A stretch of DNA of 64,000 nucleotides. Source: Cellvibrio sp. KY-GH-1. GTDB taxonomy: Bacteria; Pseudomonadota; Gammaproteobacteria; Pseudomonadales; Cellvibrionaceae. Shown here one piece after another: positions 20,360 to 30,596 of the stretch. The position numbers were made by a program, and so were the translations under genes. How positions within the stretch are numbered: the stretch's first letter is position 1; the number at the start of each line of letters is the position of its first letter. The notes below the pieces were generated by a model. The model was given only the letters and a program-made list of their open reading frames with translations, ran no database searches and was not told the DNA's origin. The stretch spans positions 1,240,001 through 1,304,000 of the forward strand of contig NZ_CP031728.1 in the NCBI RefSeq assembly GCF_008806975.1, written 5' to 3'.

Positions 20360-22230
20360 GATGTAGCCTCCTTAACGGCTGATGGAGATTGGGATACCGA
20401 CCGGATAAACAACGGATTTTTTAGCCGATTAATGCGTACTGAGGATTCATTTTGTAGCCGTCGTTTGGTGTGCGCCTCCACAATTACGTGCTCGGATTGA
20501 AGATTAAATAATTCAAATTGCCGCTGCTGCTCAGGAAACTCACGCTGGTAACTTATGATGCAATTAACCAGCAACTCCCAGAACACAGCTTCTGGAAGCT
20601 TGAAATTCAAATCAAAAAAGAGCGCCACCTCCGACAGGTTCATGGAGAAAAATGCACTGTATAAATAGTTTTTTACATCTTCCGGTTCACTCGCACAAAT
20701 ATAGGAACTGCTATTAGTTGCAAGATGTTGCTCAGGCGTTGTCCAAATGGCCGACAAGCGCTCGCGATGAGTTACTTGCTCCGGGATAAAACGCACACCG
20801 TCATGAAAATCTTTCAACGCGACTCGTATCGGCCACCCCTCTTTATGAATCAAAATCATATTTTGGGCATGGGATTCCATCGCAACGCCATGAGCATAAA
20901 GCAATCGAATTAGAGGTAATGTGCAAACTTTCAGGAGTTGCTCCAACCATTCACGAACCCCATAGCGCACAACCCAATCTTCAATAATGGGGCGTCTATC
21001 GCAATCGATTTCGGTTAAACCACTGAAAGGTATAGCCTGCTCACCATCACGCAAATAGGGATGAATGCTCTCACGCCATAAACAGGCAATTTTCCCCGAA
21101 GCAATTGCTTCTGCGTCCGAGGAAAAACTAATCGCCTTAACTTCTCGCAAAACAATAGTTTTAAGGTTTTCCACCAAATAGGCATCCTCTGCCACCAATT
21201 GATATAACCAGTCACTGATAACAGGCGCATTGGCAATTGTATGTTCTGCCAAACCTCGGGCAGTCGAGGTATTTACAATATTCAAAGCCAATTTTACGTA
21301 ATGATTTTTTGGCTGAGTGAGATTGGTGAGCGTACGAATGGATTGCTGTGGACGATAGGCGTTGTTTCCCTCGCCGAGCAAAATGATATTTTTTGCATGG
21401 ATATCCGCACTATAGAGCGGCAGCAATTGATTCAACCATTGCCAGGGATGAATTGGCATCAACAGGTAATCATCGGGATTAGCATGATGCGTTGTGAGTA
21501 CCGCCACAAATTGGGCTAATTGCGCACCCAACTGCTGCTGATAAAATTCGCCGTCAATTAACGACGGCGAAGCGACTGACAGGCAATTTGATTTTCTGAC
21601 AGCCAACCAAATTAACTTGAACTCAGGTAAAAACTCAGGACCAAAGTGAATATTATCAATTACATCAAAACCCATACGAGATTTATAACAAGGGTGATAA
21701 GGGTGTGCCTTGATTAAATTGCTTTCAATATCGTCATAGGCCATATGCCGCATTAATTTTGAAAAACCATGAGCGGTAGACTGCAAATATTGCTGGCTCG
21801 CGTAAAAAGAGGCTAGCGCATCATTAACCAGGGTATGCTCCAGCTCCTGAATAAAACGCTCCAAAAACTCCACAACTATAGTAAAACTCGAACTAATTTC
21901 CGTTAAAAACTCACGAATTGACAGCGCCTCAGTAATGTCGTCGTTACATATGCGCATTACCGGATCAACACTAAGTTCCACACGTCCGAAACTCGCCCTG
22001 CGGTACCCGGTACAACGATAAGTTACCGGCCCACCCGAGATCGATTGCCCCCGAATGGTGAATTCCGTGCGCTTTACCGCCAAAGCATGTTCGCGAAAAT
22101 TAATGGTGTTTTCGTACAACAGCGCCTGAATCAACTGCTTGAACACGCGACGTCGAGCGCGAACATAATCTTCTGAATATAAAAATTCGGTATCGAGCAC
22201 AATGCTGGTTTTTTGCAATAAAGTGTTCAT
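20356..22230 (-). CDS. IucA/IucC-type (NIS) siderophore synthetase, SbnE/AcsD-like (type A)
   Basis: 624 aa. It carries AHPYHPCYKSRMGF near residue 179, LMPIHPWQW near 263, SIRTLTNL, then NIVNTSTARGL and ESHAQNMILIH. The HPYHPxYKSRxGF form and the NTSTARGL segment resemble AcsD and SbnE, which condense citrate with an amino acid. In this operon it is the best candidate for citryl-diaminopropionate formation. Its end abuts the next synthetase gene with a 4-base overlap and its start is one base from the stop of the previous one. Confidence 0.88.
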   Translation of the reverse strand: MNTLLQKTSIVLDTEFLYSEDYVRARRRVFKQLIQALLYENTINFREHALAVKRTEFTIRGQSISGGPVTYRCTGYRRASFGRVELSVDPVMRICNDDITEALSIREFLTEISSSFTIVVEFLERFIQELEHTLVNDALASFYASQQYLQSTAHGFSKLMRHMAYDDIESNLIKAHPYHPCYKSRMGFDVIDNIHFGPEFLPEFKLIWLAVRKSNCLSVASPSLIDGEFYQQQLGAQLAQFVAVLTTHHANPDDYLLMPIHPWQWLNQLLPLYSADIHAKNIILLGEGNNAYRPQQSIRTLTNLTQPKNHYVKLALNIVNTSTARGLAEHTIANAPVISDWLYQLVAEDAYLVENLKTIVLREVKAISFSSDAEAIASGKIACLWRESIHPYLRDGEQAIPFSGLTEIDCDRRPIIEDWVVRYGVREWLEQLLKVCTLPLIRLLYAHGVAMESHAQNMILIHKEGWPIRVALKDFHDGVRFIPEQVTHRERLSAIWTTPEQHLATNSSSYICASEPEDVKNYLYSAFFSMNLSEVALFFDLNFKLPEAVFWELLVNCIISYQREFPEQQRQFELFNLQSEHVIVEAHTKRRLQNESSVRINRLKNPLFIRSVSQSPSAVKEATS

Positions 22231-24111
22231 TTATTTATTCCTCGCATCAAGAGAGTGAAAGGGATTAACCACACTTCCCACTCCACTCGGCATCCCCATC
22301 ATCCTGGTGCGCTTGATCAGACAAGGCTCCAAAATATAACGTGCCGGCCAGATCGGATTCTCGATAATTTCTTTACGCAAAATGGCTTTAGCGACCACCG
22401 GTATATTCATTTGATTCAGGAGACGCTCAATTGTGAACTTTATAGCCCCCCAGCAATGGGCCATAGGAATGGCATAAGCTTGCGACAAGGCATCAGCAAT
22501 AGACCGCAAATTAACTTGAACACCTAGTGTTAAAAAATAACCCAACAGTTGTTGCGGCGATAAACAAATTAGCGAGTTAGGAGTAGCCCAATCCATTTGA
22601 TAATCACACAGCGGAACTTGTTGCTGCTGGAGCCACGGAGGAAAAATACGCAGCGTGTCATGATCCCGCAGCGTCAATTGCACCATGGAAGCGGATTTGA
22701 AATTCACCAGAAGGTTTTGCCCATGAACCTCAGGCATTAACCCGTGAGCAAAACAATGAAACGCAAACTCACACAGTGAACTGGTGATAGTATTAAATAC
22801 TTGCTGCGCGAATTCCGCGACCGATTGCCCTCCTCCGTGCTGCCGGTATAGCCACTCAACAGCAGGCAATTTGCCATCTATGACCACAGAAAGCCCGGCG
22901 ATAGGAATTAGCGTTGCATTTGCTACTTCAGGATATGTCCGTAATAAGCAGGATAAATAGCCAGAGCGATTGGACAGTGACGATTCAGTCTCAGGTAAAA
23001 AAGCCAGCCACAGACTTTCATCGCATAGATTGATTCTTTCAGGCTCTGCCATTCGCGCGATAACTGCAGCCAACATCTGTTGGGCCTGATAACCATTAAA
23101 CAAATAACGGGAAGGCAAAATGCGCAATGCTCCCAGACACATTAATGCCAATGGCACCTTGGCATGCACGGATGATTGATGCACCGGAATCAGCGAACGC
23201 CCGGACGCAGTTGGATAACAGCGCCCAAGCGATCCCACAACAAACACTATCTCTCGCTGGGCAAGTTGCTGCTGAAACTTCTCCTGCAAACAGTTTGCAA
23301 AATGCCAGGGATGTACAGGCATGAATGTGTATTGGTCACTATCCACACCGCAGGTTTTAGCGACGTCGCGGAGAATTTTTTGTTCCGCGTCAGTCAATAA
23401 TCGGTCGGCAATTTGCCATCCTTTTAACTGCTGATTGCCCACCAAAAAATTATTGTTCACTGCAAGCCAGGTCAATCCAAAGCCTTCACTGGTCTCCGCA
23501 GAATAGCGCCTGAAATTTCCTGCACTCCAACCTTTTTTGGATTTTGCCAAGGGATGAAATGGACGATCGCGCAATGCGGATAATTGTTCCCATTGACGTA
23601 ACCCAACATCCCCCGATTCACAGCTGGCAACAATAGTAGCGGTGTATTCAGCGGCCCAGGTCGATTGCGCTTGGGCCAATGCCAGGTTCTGCATAAAATC
23701 ATCCAACCCACCAAGATCGGGCAAGGTATCTTTCTCTGCATATTGCACCAGGCAATTCATCATGCTCAGTGCATCATCAATCGCTAATACCGAGTTATGT
23801 TCTGGCTGGCATAGCAGGAGCGGGCCGCGCTTCAATCGGCAAGATTGAACATCTATCTCAGTGGTGACTCGCCCAACAATGAATGAACTCTTCTGTAGCG
23901 GATAAAAATAATAATGCTCATTGTTATCTAGCAAAAAATTATCAACAACAATTGGAATATTAAGCGTCCGACTTAACTGGGCGCGTTGCTGCAACTCAAA
24001 AAGATTCTCCATTAGTAATCCATCAAAGAGCTCCTTAAGCTGCCTTTCTGCAACGAAATGCTTCTGGCTGGCAAGCGGGCTTTCCTCGTGATTATTCATT
24101 AGTATTCCCAT
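22231..24111 (-). CDS. IucA/IucC-type (NIS) siderophore synthetase, SbnC-like
   Basis: 626 aa. It carries DRPFHPLAKSKKGW near residue 192, FMPVHPWHFANC near 264, GRSLIPVHQSS (a variant of the usual S.R.. segment) and LMPEVHGQNLLV in the FhuF-like C-terminal part. First of three synthetases in transcription order. The start may be ATG 24111 or the ATG four codons later (MNNHEE). The gap to the sbnA-like gene is only 19 bases. Confidence 0.87.
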   Translation of the reverse strand: MGILMNNHEESPLASQKHFVAERQLKELFDGLLMENLFELQQRAQLSRTLNIPIVVDNFLLDNNEHYYFYPLQKSSFIVGRVTTEIDVQSCRLKRGPLLLCQPEHNSVLAIDDALSMMNCLVQYAEKDTLPDLGGLDDFMQNLALAQAQSTWAAEYTATIVASCESGDVGLRQWEQLSALRDRPFHPLAKSKKGWSAGNFRRYSAETSEGFGLTWLAVNNNFLVGNQQLKGWQIADRLLTDAEQKILRDVAKTCGVDSDQYTFMPVHPWHFANCLQEKFQQQLAQREIVFVVGSLGRCYPTASGRSLIPVHQSSVHAKVPLALMCLGALRILPSRYLFNGYQAQQMLAAVIARMAEPERINLCDESLWLAFLPETESSLSNRSGYLSCLLRTYPEVANATLIPIAGLSVVIDGKLPAVEWLYRQHGGGQSVAEFAQQVFNTITSSLCEFAFHCFAHGLMPEVHGQNLLVNFKSASMVQLTLRDHDTLRIFPPWLQQQQVPLCDYQMDWATPNSLICLSPQQLLGYFLTLGVQVNLRSIADALSQAYAIPMAHCWGAIKFTIERLLNQMNIPVVAKAILRKEIIENPIWPARYILEPCLIKRTRMMGMPSGVGSVVNPFHSLDARNK

Positions 24112-24130
24112 TTAATTGATCCCTCTTCAT

Positions 24131-25165
24131 TTAGCCAACCAAGGAAATATCGTATTCAGGAGTGCAAACTACGATGGGATTATTGCGAGAAAACCTCGGT
24201 ATAAATTGCGCATCCGCAGGTTGCAAGCTGGCCCGCCATGCAGAGTTGTATACCAGATCCATATAGCGATCTCCCCGATCTGGAAACAACGTAGCAATAC
24301 AACTGCCCTTGGGAATATGGGGAATTAATTTCTTGATCGCTGCAACTACTGAACCAGAGGATCCACCAGCAAAAATCCCTTCGTCTTTTACAAGATCAAG
24401 ACAACTTTCACAGGATTCCAAATCACTCGCATAAATCACATCATCAATTTCCTCGCGCGCGAGTAACTCCGGTACACGACTGGCACCTATGCCCGGCAAA
24501 AAGCGTTTCCCGGGCTTATTACCAAACAACATAGAACCCAATGCATCCACGCCGATAACTTTGAGATCTGGATAGGCTTCGCGCAACCGCCGCGCAATTC
24601 CCAAGATGGTGCCGGAGGTACTCACACCCATTACTAAATAATCCGGGCGCTCAGGTAATTGCTTTATCAGTTCCTCACCTTCACCGTGATAATGACTTTG
24701 CCAGTTACGCACATTCGCATATTGATTAATCCACACACTGTTTTCTTTTTCCTGCAACAGGGACTTAACCCGTGCGATGCGAGTTTCCAAGTAACCACCG
24801 TTTTTATCTTTCTCTAAAACCATTTCAATATGCGCACCATAGAGCTTCATAATTTCCAAATTGGTTTTTGAGATATTGGGATCGACAACGCACGTCAGCT
24901 GCAAATTGTGCACACGCGACATCATGGCCAAGGCAACACCCAGGTTGCCCGATGTACTTTCAATCATATGTGCGTTTTTCGGAATAGTGCCATCACGCAA
25001 ACCTTGCTCAATAATATATTTCGCAGGTCTGTCTTTTACGCTGCCACCTGGATTCAATAACTCAAGCTTTGCGTAAACACGAATATCCTGCCCACGGAAA
25101 ATGCGATTCAAGCGGACAATGGGGGTATTTCCGATACAACTGGCAATAGAGAATGCATTCATCAT
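24131..25165 (-). CDS. sbnA: SbnA-like 2,3-diaminopropionate biosynthesis enzyme (PLP, cysteine synthase fold)
   Basis: 344-aa fold-type II PLP enzyme. Seen: CIGNTPIVRLN, the PLP lysine in GGSVKDRPA (about K44), the STSGNLGVALA loop binding the substrate carboxylate, and a GTILG phosphate loop in GVSTSGTILGIARR. In S. aureus SbnA joins O-phosphoserine and glutamate to an intermediate that SbnB turns into L-2,3-diaminopropionate and 2-oxoglutarate. Its partner SbnB is two genes upstream. Unlike S. aureus, the exporter gene lies between the two. Confidence 0.92.
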   Translation of the reverse strand: MMNAFSIASCIGNTPIVRLNRIFRGQDIRVYAKLELLNPGGSVKDRPAKYIIEQGLRDGTIPKNAHMIESTSGNLGVALAMMSRVHNLQLTCVVDPNISKTNLEIMKLYGAHIEMVLEKDKNGGYLETRIARVKSLLQEKENSVWINQYANVRNWQSHYHGEGEELIKQLPERPDYLVMGVSTSGTILGIARRLREAYPDLKVIGVDALGSMLFGNKPGKRFLPGIGASRVPELLAREEIDDVIYASDLESCESCLDLVKDEGIFAGGSSGSVVAAIKKLIPHIPKGSCIATLFPDRGDRYMDLVYNSAWRASLQPADAQFIPRFSRNNPIVVCTPEYDISLVG

Positions 25166-25336
25166 CTAATCTCCCTGGTGAAGGGGTTAATGGTTATTTG
25201 CTATGAAGAGCAAACGCTGGGTCCCACCGCGATCATTTGCGGCTTTTTTTTGCGCAAATGCCGAATTTTGAAAAAAGCATCCCTGGAAACCCTGATGGAT
25301 TTCTTTTTATATAATTAAGAAAGTAGTGTTAACTGA

Positions 25337-26590
25337 TCAGGTTTTTTCTTGCAGAGCCAATACAGGCTCCTCAATATCTCGCAGATTCTGCCCGCGCTTT
25401 TCGTTAATACAGAGCACTACTAGCGCAGAGAGTAAAAACAGGCCGGCAATCCAATATAAAATATCTACCGCAGGTACCCAGATAATTAACGCAGCGACCA
25501 ATAGCGGCCCCAGAATTTGCCCGGCTAACAGATATTGTTTTGCAAGCCCAACAGCTGCGCCCGATAGCTCAGCGCTTTTCTCTTGAGTCGAGGCGTAGAA
25601 GATGGTTTGCGCCAACGCTGAAAAACAAGCGCCCTGCAAAAAGCGCAACAAAATAATTAACCAAAGACTATCAACAAGTGTCAGCGATCCCGTTGAAATT
25701 GCGCAACCGCACGCAGCCAGAAAGAAATTGCGCTTTGGTGAATAGCGATCGTTTGCCCTTCCCCACCAGGGACTAAACAGCAAGGTCGCAGCCCAGGCGC
25801 CCGCATGAATCACACCGGCAGTAGTGGCCAACGGCAGCCCTTGTACTCTTCCATCAAGAAACAGCACAAACACATTCACCAGGGCAAATGCGGCAGCCTG
25901 TGATAAACAGGCAGAGATTGCCCAATATTTCATTGCCGGATTTTCCATTTGTGCATGTGATCCGCACGCGTTATCAATTGTTTCCGTTTGATTCGACGTA
26001 GCAACGTCATGTGTTAAATTTAATTTAGCAGGCTCTTCCAGCAACCAATGCGCAGCTATTGCGGCCATGCAAGCAAAAATTGCTGTTGCCATTAGCAATA
26101 CGGGCAGCGACCAAAAATCCATCATAACGCCCCCCAGAGCTGGGCCAGTTAGCGAACCGAATGCAGCAGCACTTTGCAAGATCCCGAGTGATTGCCCTCG
26201 TTGCGCATCCAAACTCGCTGCAACCGAAAATGCGGTTAAGGTAAGATTCAAACTCGCGGCGCCCAACAATAATCGCCCTACCAAAAAACCTGCCATAGAA
26301 TCACTCAGCGCCATCAAACACATACTGACTGAAAAAACGGCCAGAGTAATCATCACCATAAATCGATACCCGTATCTATCGCAGGCAGCTCCCATTCTTT
26401 TTGCGAAAATAATTCCTGATACTGCCGGAGCCGCGAGCGCAACACTGGCCCAATAGGGCGCATAGCCCTTGCCAATTGTTTCCAGATACAAGGGCATAAT
26501 CGGCACCATGGCCATAAGCCCCAGTGTTGCAATGCATTGGCAAGAGCAAATGAAAAGAAAATTGCGATGATAGGCCGACAAAAAACGCAT
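25337..26590 (-). CDS. Major facilitator superfamily exporter, SbnD-like
   Basis: 417 aa with about twelve membrane helices. The first half starts IATLGLMAMVPIMPLYLE and has the loop 2-3 motif FAKRMGAACDRYGYR. The central cytoplasmic loop lies around residues 200-225. By position within the siderophore operon it is the likely efflux pump for the finished siderophore. The 171-base gap to the sbnA-like gene holds an inverted repeat CATTTGCG/CGCAAATG (25234-25260), so the two may be partly uncoupled. Confidence 0.88.
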   Translation of the reverse strand: MRFLSAYHRNFLFICSCQCIATLGLMAMVPIMPLYLETIGKGYAPYWASVALAAPAVSGIIFAKRMGAACDRYGYRFMVMITLAVFSVSMCLMALSDSMAGFLVGRLLLGAASLNLTLTAFSVAASLDAQRGQSLGILQSAAAFGSLTGPALGGVMMDFWSLPVLLMATAIFACMAAIAAHWLLEEPAKLNLTHDVATSNQTETIDNACGSHAQMENPAMKYWAISACLSQAAAFALVNVFVLFLDGRVQGLPLATTAGVIHAGAWAATLLFSPWWGRANDRYSPKRNFFLAACGCAISTGSLTLVDSLWLIILLRFLQGACFSALAQTIFYASTQEKSAELSGAAVGLAKQYLLAGQILGPLLVAALIIWVPAVDILYWIAGLFLLSALVVLCINEKRGQNLRDIEEPVLALQEKT

Positions 26591-26602
26591 GATTTAATTC
26601 CC

Positions 26603-27655
26603 TTAAAATAAGGACAGCGAAGTGCCAACTGATTCACTCTTTGCCAAATCATAGAAATGGCGTGCACAAGCAATATCGTCAACCGCCATACCCATTGCAT
26701 TTAACACAATAATTTCGTCCTGATTTTCTCTGCCTGTTTTTTTGCCGACAACCAATTCACCCAACTCTGCGTGCAACTGATCCCGGGAAAAACGCCCTTC
26801 CAATACCAACTGATTAATAATTTTCTTTTCGCGATTGCACTGATCCCAATCATCAACAACGATTTTATTGGCTTGCTCAAATACTTCCTTGTGAAGGTCC
26901 ATGATAGAAACGTTGCTCACAAAGGCACCCGGTTTAATCCAATCAAATTCAATATAGGGTGAATCGGTCACCGTACAGGTCACCACCAAATCACCTTGCG
27001 CGACTGCCTGCCTTGCACTAGCTGCGGGGAGAAAGTTTATCTGCGGGTAACTCTCGCTAAAGTGACGAGAAAATTGCTCGGATGCATGAGGATTAAGATC
27101 AAATAAATAGATATTTTCGATGGCAGGAAATTGTTCGATAAGAGTGACTATCTGCATTTTGGCAATCGGCCCGCAACCGATACAGGCAACTGATGTAAAA
27201 CCGGGATTAGCTAAATATTTTGCCGCGATGGCAGTTACAGCCGCCGTGCGCATACCACTGATCAAACTACCCTCCAAAACGGCGATAGGAAAATTGGTAT
27301 CAACATCATTGAGAATAATGACTGCGCTCGCGCGAGGTAAACCAAACTTACGGCCGTTGGCTTCACGACTTCCTACCCATTTAATGCCTGCCGCTGGTGT
27401 TTCACCACCCAAATAGCAAGGCATAGCAATAATTCTGTCTGCAATATGATTTGCTTCAGGCCAACGTAAATACGGTTTTATCGGCTGCACTACACTTCCC
27501 GCTGCGTGCTGCGCCAATCCCTGAGTTACTGCGGTGATGTAATGCTGGCTTGAAGCTGCACCAAGCTGCACCAAATCGGATTGGCTCAAATATAAAAGCG
27601 GAACTGACAACGTGGAGGGGTTGAGAAAACGTAACAAGGCGTTTTGCGCAGACAT
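26603..27655 (-). CDS. sbnB: SbnB-like dehydrogenase (ornithine cyclodeaminase/mu-crystallin family)
   Basis: 350-aa NAD-dependent enzyme with the Rossmann core SVACIGCGPIAKMQIVTL near residues 159-176 and the substrate-region LRWPEANHIADR. SbnB oxidises N-(1-amino-1-carboxyl-2-ethyl)-glutamate to 2,3-diaminopropionate and 2-oxoglutarate, both staphyloferrin B building blocks. First gene of the leftward operon, preceded by a Fur-box-like sequence. Confidence 0.92.
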   Translation of the reverse strand: MSAQNALLRFLNPSTLSVPLLYLSQSDLVQLGAASSQHYITAVTQGLAQHAAGSVVQPIKPYLRWPEANHIADRIIAMPCYLGGETPAAGIKWVGSREANGRKFGLPRASAVIILNDVDTNFPIAVLEGSLISGMRTAAVTAIAAKYLANPGFTSVACIGCGPIAKMQIVTLIEQFPAIENIYLFDLNPHASEQFSRHFSESYPQINFLPAASARQAVAQGDLVVTCTVTDSPYIEFDWIKPGAFVSNVSIMDLHKEVFEQANKIVVDDWDQCNREKKIINQLVLEGRFSRDQLHAELGELVVGKKTGRENQDEIIVLNAMGMAVDDIACARHFYDLAKSESVGTSLSLF

Positions 27656-27724
27656 AGTGCTGTGATCCTTTAATTAATCAATTGATTAAAATTTGAAAAA
27701 ACCATTTCATTTGCGAATCTATCG

Positions 27725-27747
27725 CCAATGAGAATTTATATCAATTG
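27725..27747 (-). promoter_or_regulatory. Fur box upstream of the siderophore operon
   Basis: On the minus strand the site reads TTGATATAAATTCTCATT, close to the gammaproteobacterial Fur consensus of TTGATAATnATTCTCATT type. It sits 70-92 bases before the sbnB start, a good place for iron repression. Confidence 0.65.
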
Positions 27748-27931
27748 AATTTTTAGATTTACAGCAAAAATGTCACTCAATGACACGCGGGATTATTTTT
27801 AAATTTTATTTGCAGAGAAAAATAATTATTTTTTAAAACGTTAACTCAAACAGTTAACCAGCTAATAACTAAGTCCGCATTTAAAAACCACTAGAAAAAT
27901 CTTACATAACCACCAAAAAGTAAAGTAAGAA

Positions 27932-27961
27932 AATAACACCACCAACTAAAGCAGTGTTATT
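27932..27961. terminator. Hairpin after the TonB receptor gene
   Basis: Perfect 8-bp arms AATAACAC (27932-27939) and GTGTTATT (27954-27961), with T-rich sequence on both sides. It lies 26 bases after the receptor stop on the minus strand. Confidence 0.55.
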
Positions 27962-27987
27962 TTTTCCAAGATTACTGTTAAAAATAA

Positions 27988-30483
27988 TTACCAGTTATGC
28001 GTAAACCCTATTTTGAGTAGGGTGCCGCTGGCCGGTAAATGGCTGGTATTGGTATCGCTGCGCAACAATTGACTGTAGAGTGGGTAGTAATATTTATTAA
28101 AAAGGTTTTCCACACCAATACTCGCACTACTTTCCTCGCTAATTTTCCATTGCGAGATTAAATCAACCGTTGCATAGCCTTCGGTATCCCTGCGACTAAA
28201 ACTTGCCACACCATTCAGGCGGTAATCCTTACCTTTAAATGCCGTGGTTTGTAACCTGTGACTCCAGCTTTCAGAGGGGCGATATTCTACATAGGCAGTA
28301 AATTTTAGCGGCGGAATACGATTGCCCGGCATATGTTGATATTGAGTGGAATTTTGCGGAAGCTCTTCGCCTTTCATCCAGGTAATGGTAGCGCCGAGAC
28401 TCCAGTGATCATCATCGGTAAAATAATCGACTCCGCCTTCCGCACCGTAGATTCGTTCTTTGGTGCGCGCAAGACGAAGCCCGTTATTAAAACTTTGTAC
28501 AGCACCCAAATCTGATTTGGATTCATACAGGCTAAAATTGGCGAGCGCATTTTCCCAGCGACCACGCCAGCCAAGCTCGACAGTATCTATTTTCAGGGCC
28601 TGGAGATTTGAGTTATTGATGTTAAAGGCAGGAGTCGCATTGCGAACTTGCAAACCTATATCGGGCAATTGAAAACCCTGGCTGTAGGAAGCATAAATTT
28701 CGTGTTTTTTTGTCAGCGCAAAAACGCTGCCGGCATTGTAGGTCCACTCGTCGTAATCAACCGTGCCACCTGTGACTGTACCCGGATTCGCCAGACGCGA
28801 TTGCGACAAAGGAATAAAATCATCAAAACTTCCTTCCGCCCGATCATAGCGAGTACCTGCTTCAACAGACCAGCGCTCGTTAAAGCGATGCTCCAATTGC
28901 GCAAATGCACCTGAAGTTTGTGTAGTTACTTCAGGCATGTAAATTATTTTGCCAATTTTCCTAAAAACCAAACCGCCACTGGCGTCATAAATTTTTGGAT
29001 CAAAAATATCCAGCGGCATATCGGTAGCTTCGTTGTGGAAATCGCCGCCCCACACCAGTTGGGTAGTTTTGTTATCGCCCAGTGGCGATTTAACCGTCAA
29101 GCGACCACCGTAGACTTCAGAGTTTTGCATTGACTGATCAACATTACCGCCACGCACCGTCACTTTGCGCGCATCGAATGGTGCAAAGCGCGTAAAAAAA
29201 TCGCGATAGTAAAGCTGCGCAGCGAGTGTATGACCGGCGAGGTTGCGATGTTCGTAATCCACACCCAGCAGTGTATTTTCAACGCGATTTTGCTCCTCAA
29301 GTTCCAGCCCTTTTATCGAACGAGCGGGCACACTATTGGCAGGCAATGTTGCCACTCTGGGATCTGTTGCGTAGTCAGTGTCCTGGCTGAGGTCGTAATA
29401 ACTCGCGGAGAATTGCAGGCGTTGATTTTCATCAATTTTAAAACCCAACTTCGCGGCAGTGCTGTAGATATTTGAATCAAACATATCACCTTGACTTGGC
29501 TCGGGTGCAATACGATTTCCTTTTGCATCAAATGAACCACCCACATGGCGAGCCCCCATACTGAGGGTGTAATCAATTACTTCTTTTGCGCCAGAGATAT
29601 AATGCTGGACCTCCCCGCCCAATCCCGATGTACCTATTTTTGATAGTGGAACAACACCGGTAATGGTTGTTTGTGCGCGAATTTCCCCTTCTGGTTTACG
29701 TGTGCGAATTGAAATAATCCCACCCGCCGCACTGCTGCCATAAATTGAACTACTGCCGCGCAACACTTCGATTTGCTCGACATCGGCGAGGTTGATATTC
29801 GCGAGATTGCGCGACGAACCACGGTTGGTATTGAGCGGTACACCATCGACCAACACCAGGGTTTCCCGCCCACGAAGAGTTTGACCGTATTCAGTAATCG
29901 TATGGGTGGAGTCAGCTAGCCCGGCAATTGCTTTTCCAAGCAAGGTGGCGAGGCTGTCTGAGCCCTGCCGCAATTTATCCAATTCCTCTTTTTCAATCAG
30001 GGTTACCGAACGCGACGGCTCAATAATTTCACTGTCTGAGCGCGCTGTGATAACCACTTTTTGCAGCGTTTTCACCGATACTGCTGCAGGATTAGCCTCA
30101 ACCGTGTAATTGCCTTCCTCCAATTTCACAACACGCAGATTGGTATTTTCCAATAACCGGGCGAAACCGTCTTCCACCAAAAAATTACCGGTGAGCCCAG
30201 CAGTAATATGCCCCTGCAAGCGATCACTGTTGACCGACAAATTTACCCCGGCCTGACCGGCAAAGGCTATTAAGGCTCGCTCCAATGGCCCCGCTGGAAT
30301 GTGGTAGGTTTTTAATTCAGAAACATTAACCGCACCTATGGCAACTACATCCTGAGCCCAAACACCAGGCACTAGAACATTGGCTGCGAGAGCTGTGCAA
30401 ACAAGAAAAGCGGAACGAGTAGCTGCGCAACGAAGGTTAATTCGACGGGCAGAAAACAGAGAACAAGTGCAGTATTCAAACAT
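27988..30483 (-). CDS. TonB-dependent siderophore receptor with STN signalling domain (FecA-like)
   Basis: About 831 aa from ATG 30483 (a TTG six codons earlier is possible). Signal peptide ending near GVWAQ; STN secretin/TonB N-terminal domain (about 55-115, IPAGPLERALIAFAGQAGVNL) that talks to FecR; plug domain with VVITARSDSE as TonB-box-like region, TLRGRETLVLVDGVPLN and VEVLRGSSSIYGSSA-type segments; then a 22-strand barrel with terminal residue Trp in FTHNW. It imports a ferric siderophore across the outer membrane, probably the one made by the adjacent operon, and signals its presence through fecR-fecI. Confidence 0.92.
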   Translation of the reverse strand: MFEYCTCSLFSARRINLRCAATRSAFLVCTALAANVLVPGVWAQDVVAIGAVNVSELKTYHIPAGPLERALIAFAGQAGVNLSVNSDRLQGHITAGLTGNFLVEDGFARLLENTNLRVVKLEEGNYTVEANPAAVSVKTLQKVVITARSDSEIIEPSRSVTLIEKEELDKLRQGSDSLATLLGKAIAGLADSTHTITEYGQTLRGRETLVLVDGVPLNTNRGSSRNLANINLADVEQIEVLRGSSSIYGSSAAGGIISIRTRKPEGEIRAQTTITGVVPLSKIGTSGLGGEVQHYISGAKEVIDYTLSMGARHVGGSFDAKGNRIAPEPSQGDMFDSNIYSTAAKLGFKIDENQRLQFSASYYDLSQDTDYATDPRVATLPANSVPARSIKGLELEEQNRVENTLLGVDYEHRNLAGHTLAAQLYYRDFFTRFAPFDARKVTVRGGNVDQSMQNSEVYGGRLTVKSPLGDNKTTQLVWGGDFHNEATDMPLDIFDPKIYDASGGLVFRKIGKIIYMPEVTTQTSGAFAQLEHRFNERWSVEAGTRYDRAEGSFDDFIPLSQSRLANPGTVTGGTVDYDEWTYNAGSVFALTKKHEIYASYSQGFQLPDIGLQVRNATPAFNINNSNLQALKIDTVELGWRGRWENALANFSLYESKSDLGAVQSFNNGLRLARTKERIYGAEGGVDYFTDDDHWSLGATITWMKGEELPQNSTQYQHMPGNRIPPLKFTAYVEYRPSESWSHRLQTTAFKGKDYRLNGVASFSRRDTEGYATVDLISQWKISEESSASIGVENLFNKYYYPLYSQLLRSDTNTSHLPASGTLLKIGFTHNW

Positions 30484-30596
30484 CAGTTTTATCCATGTCA
30501 AAAGTCATTGAGTGAGTTTTTCAAAGAACATGACAGGTGAAACTGGAAAACAGGACACACGCATTAGGTTTTTTAAAAAATATATTTTTGCGGATA

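Larger units (their letters stand above)
27656..27987. other. Intergenic region carrying the siderophore operon promoter
   Basis: 332 bases, AT-rich, with no plausible gene. It holds the Fur-box-like site (27725-27747), the leader of sbnB and, at its right end, a hairpin after the receptor gene. Confidence 0.7.
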
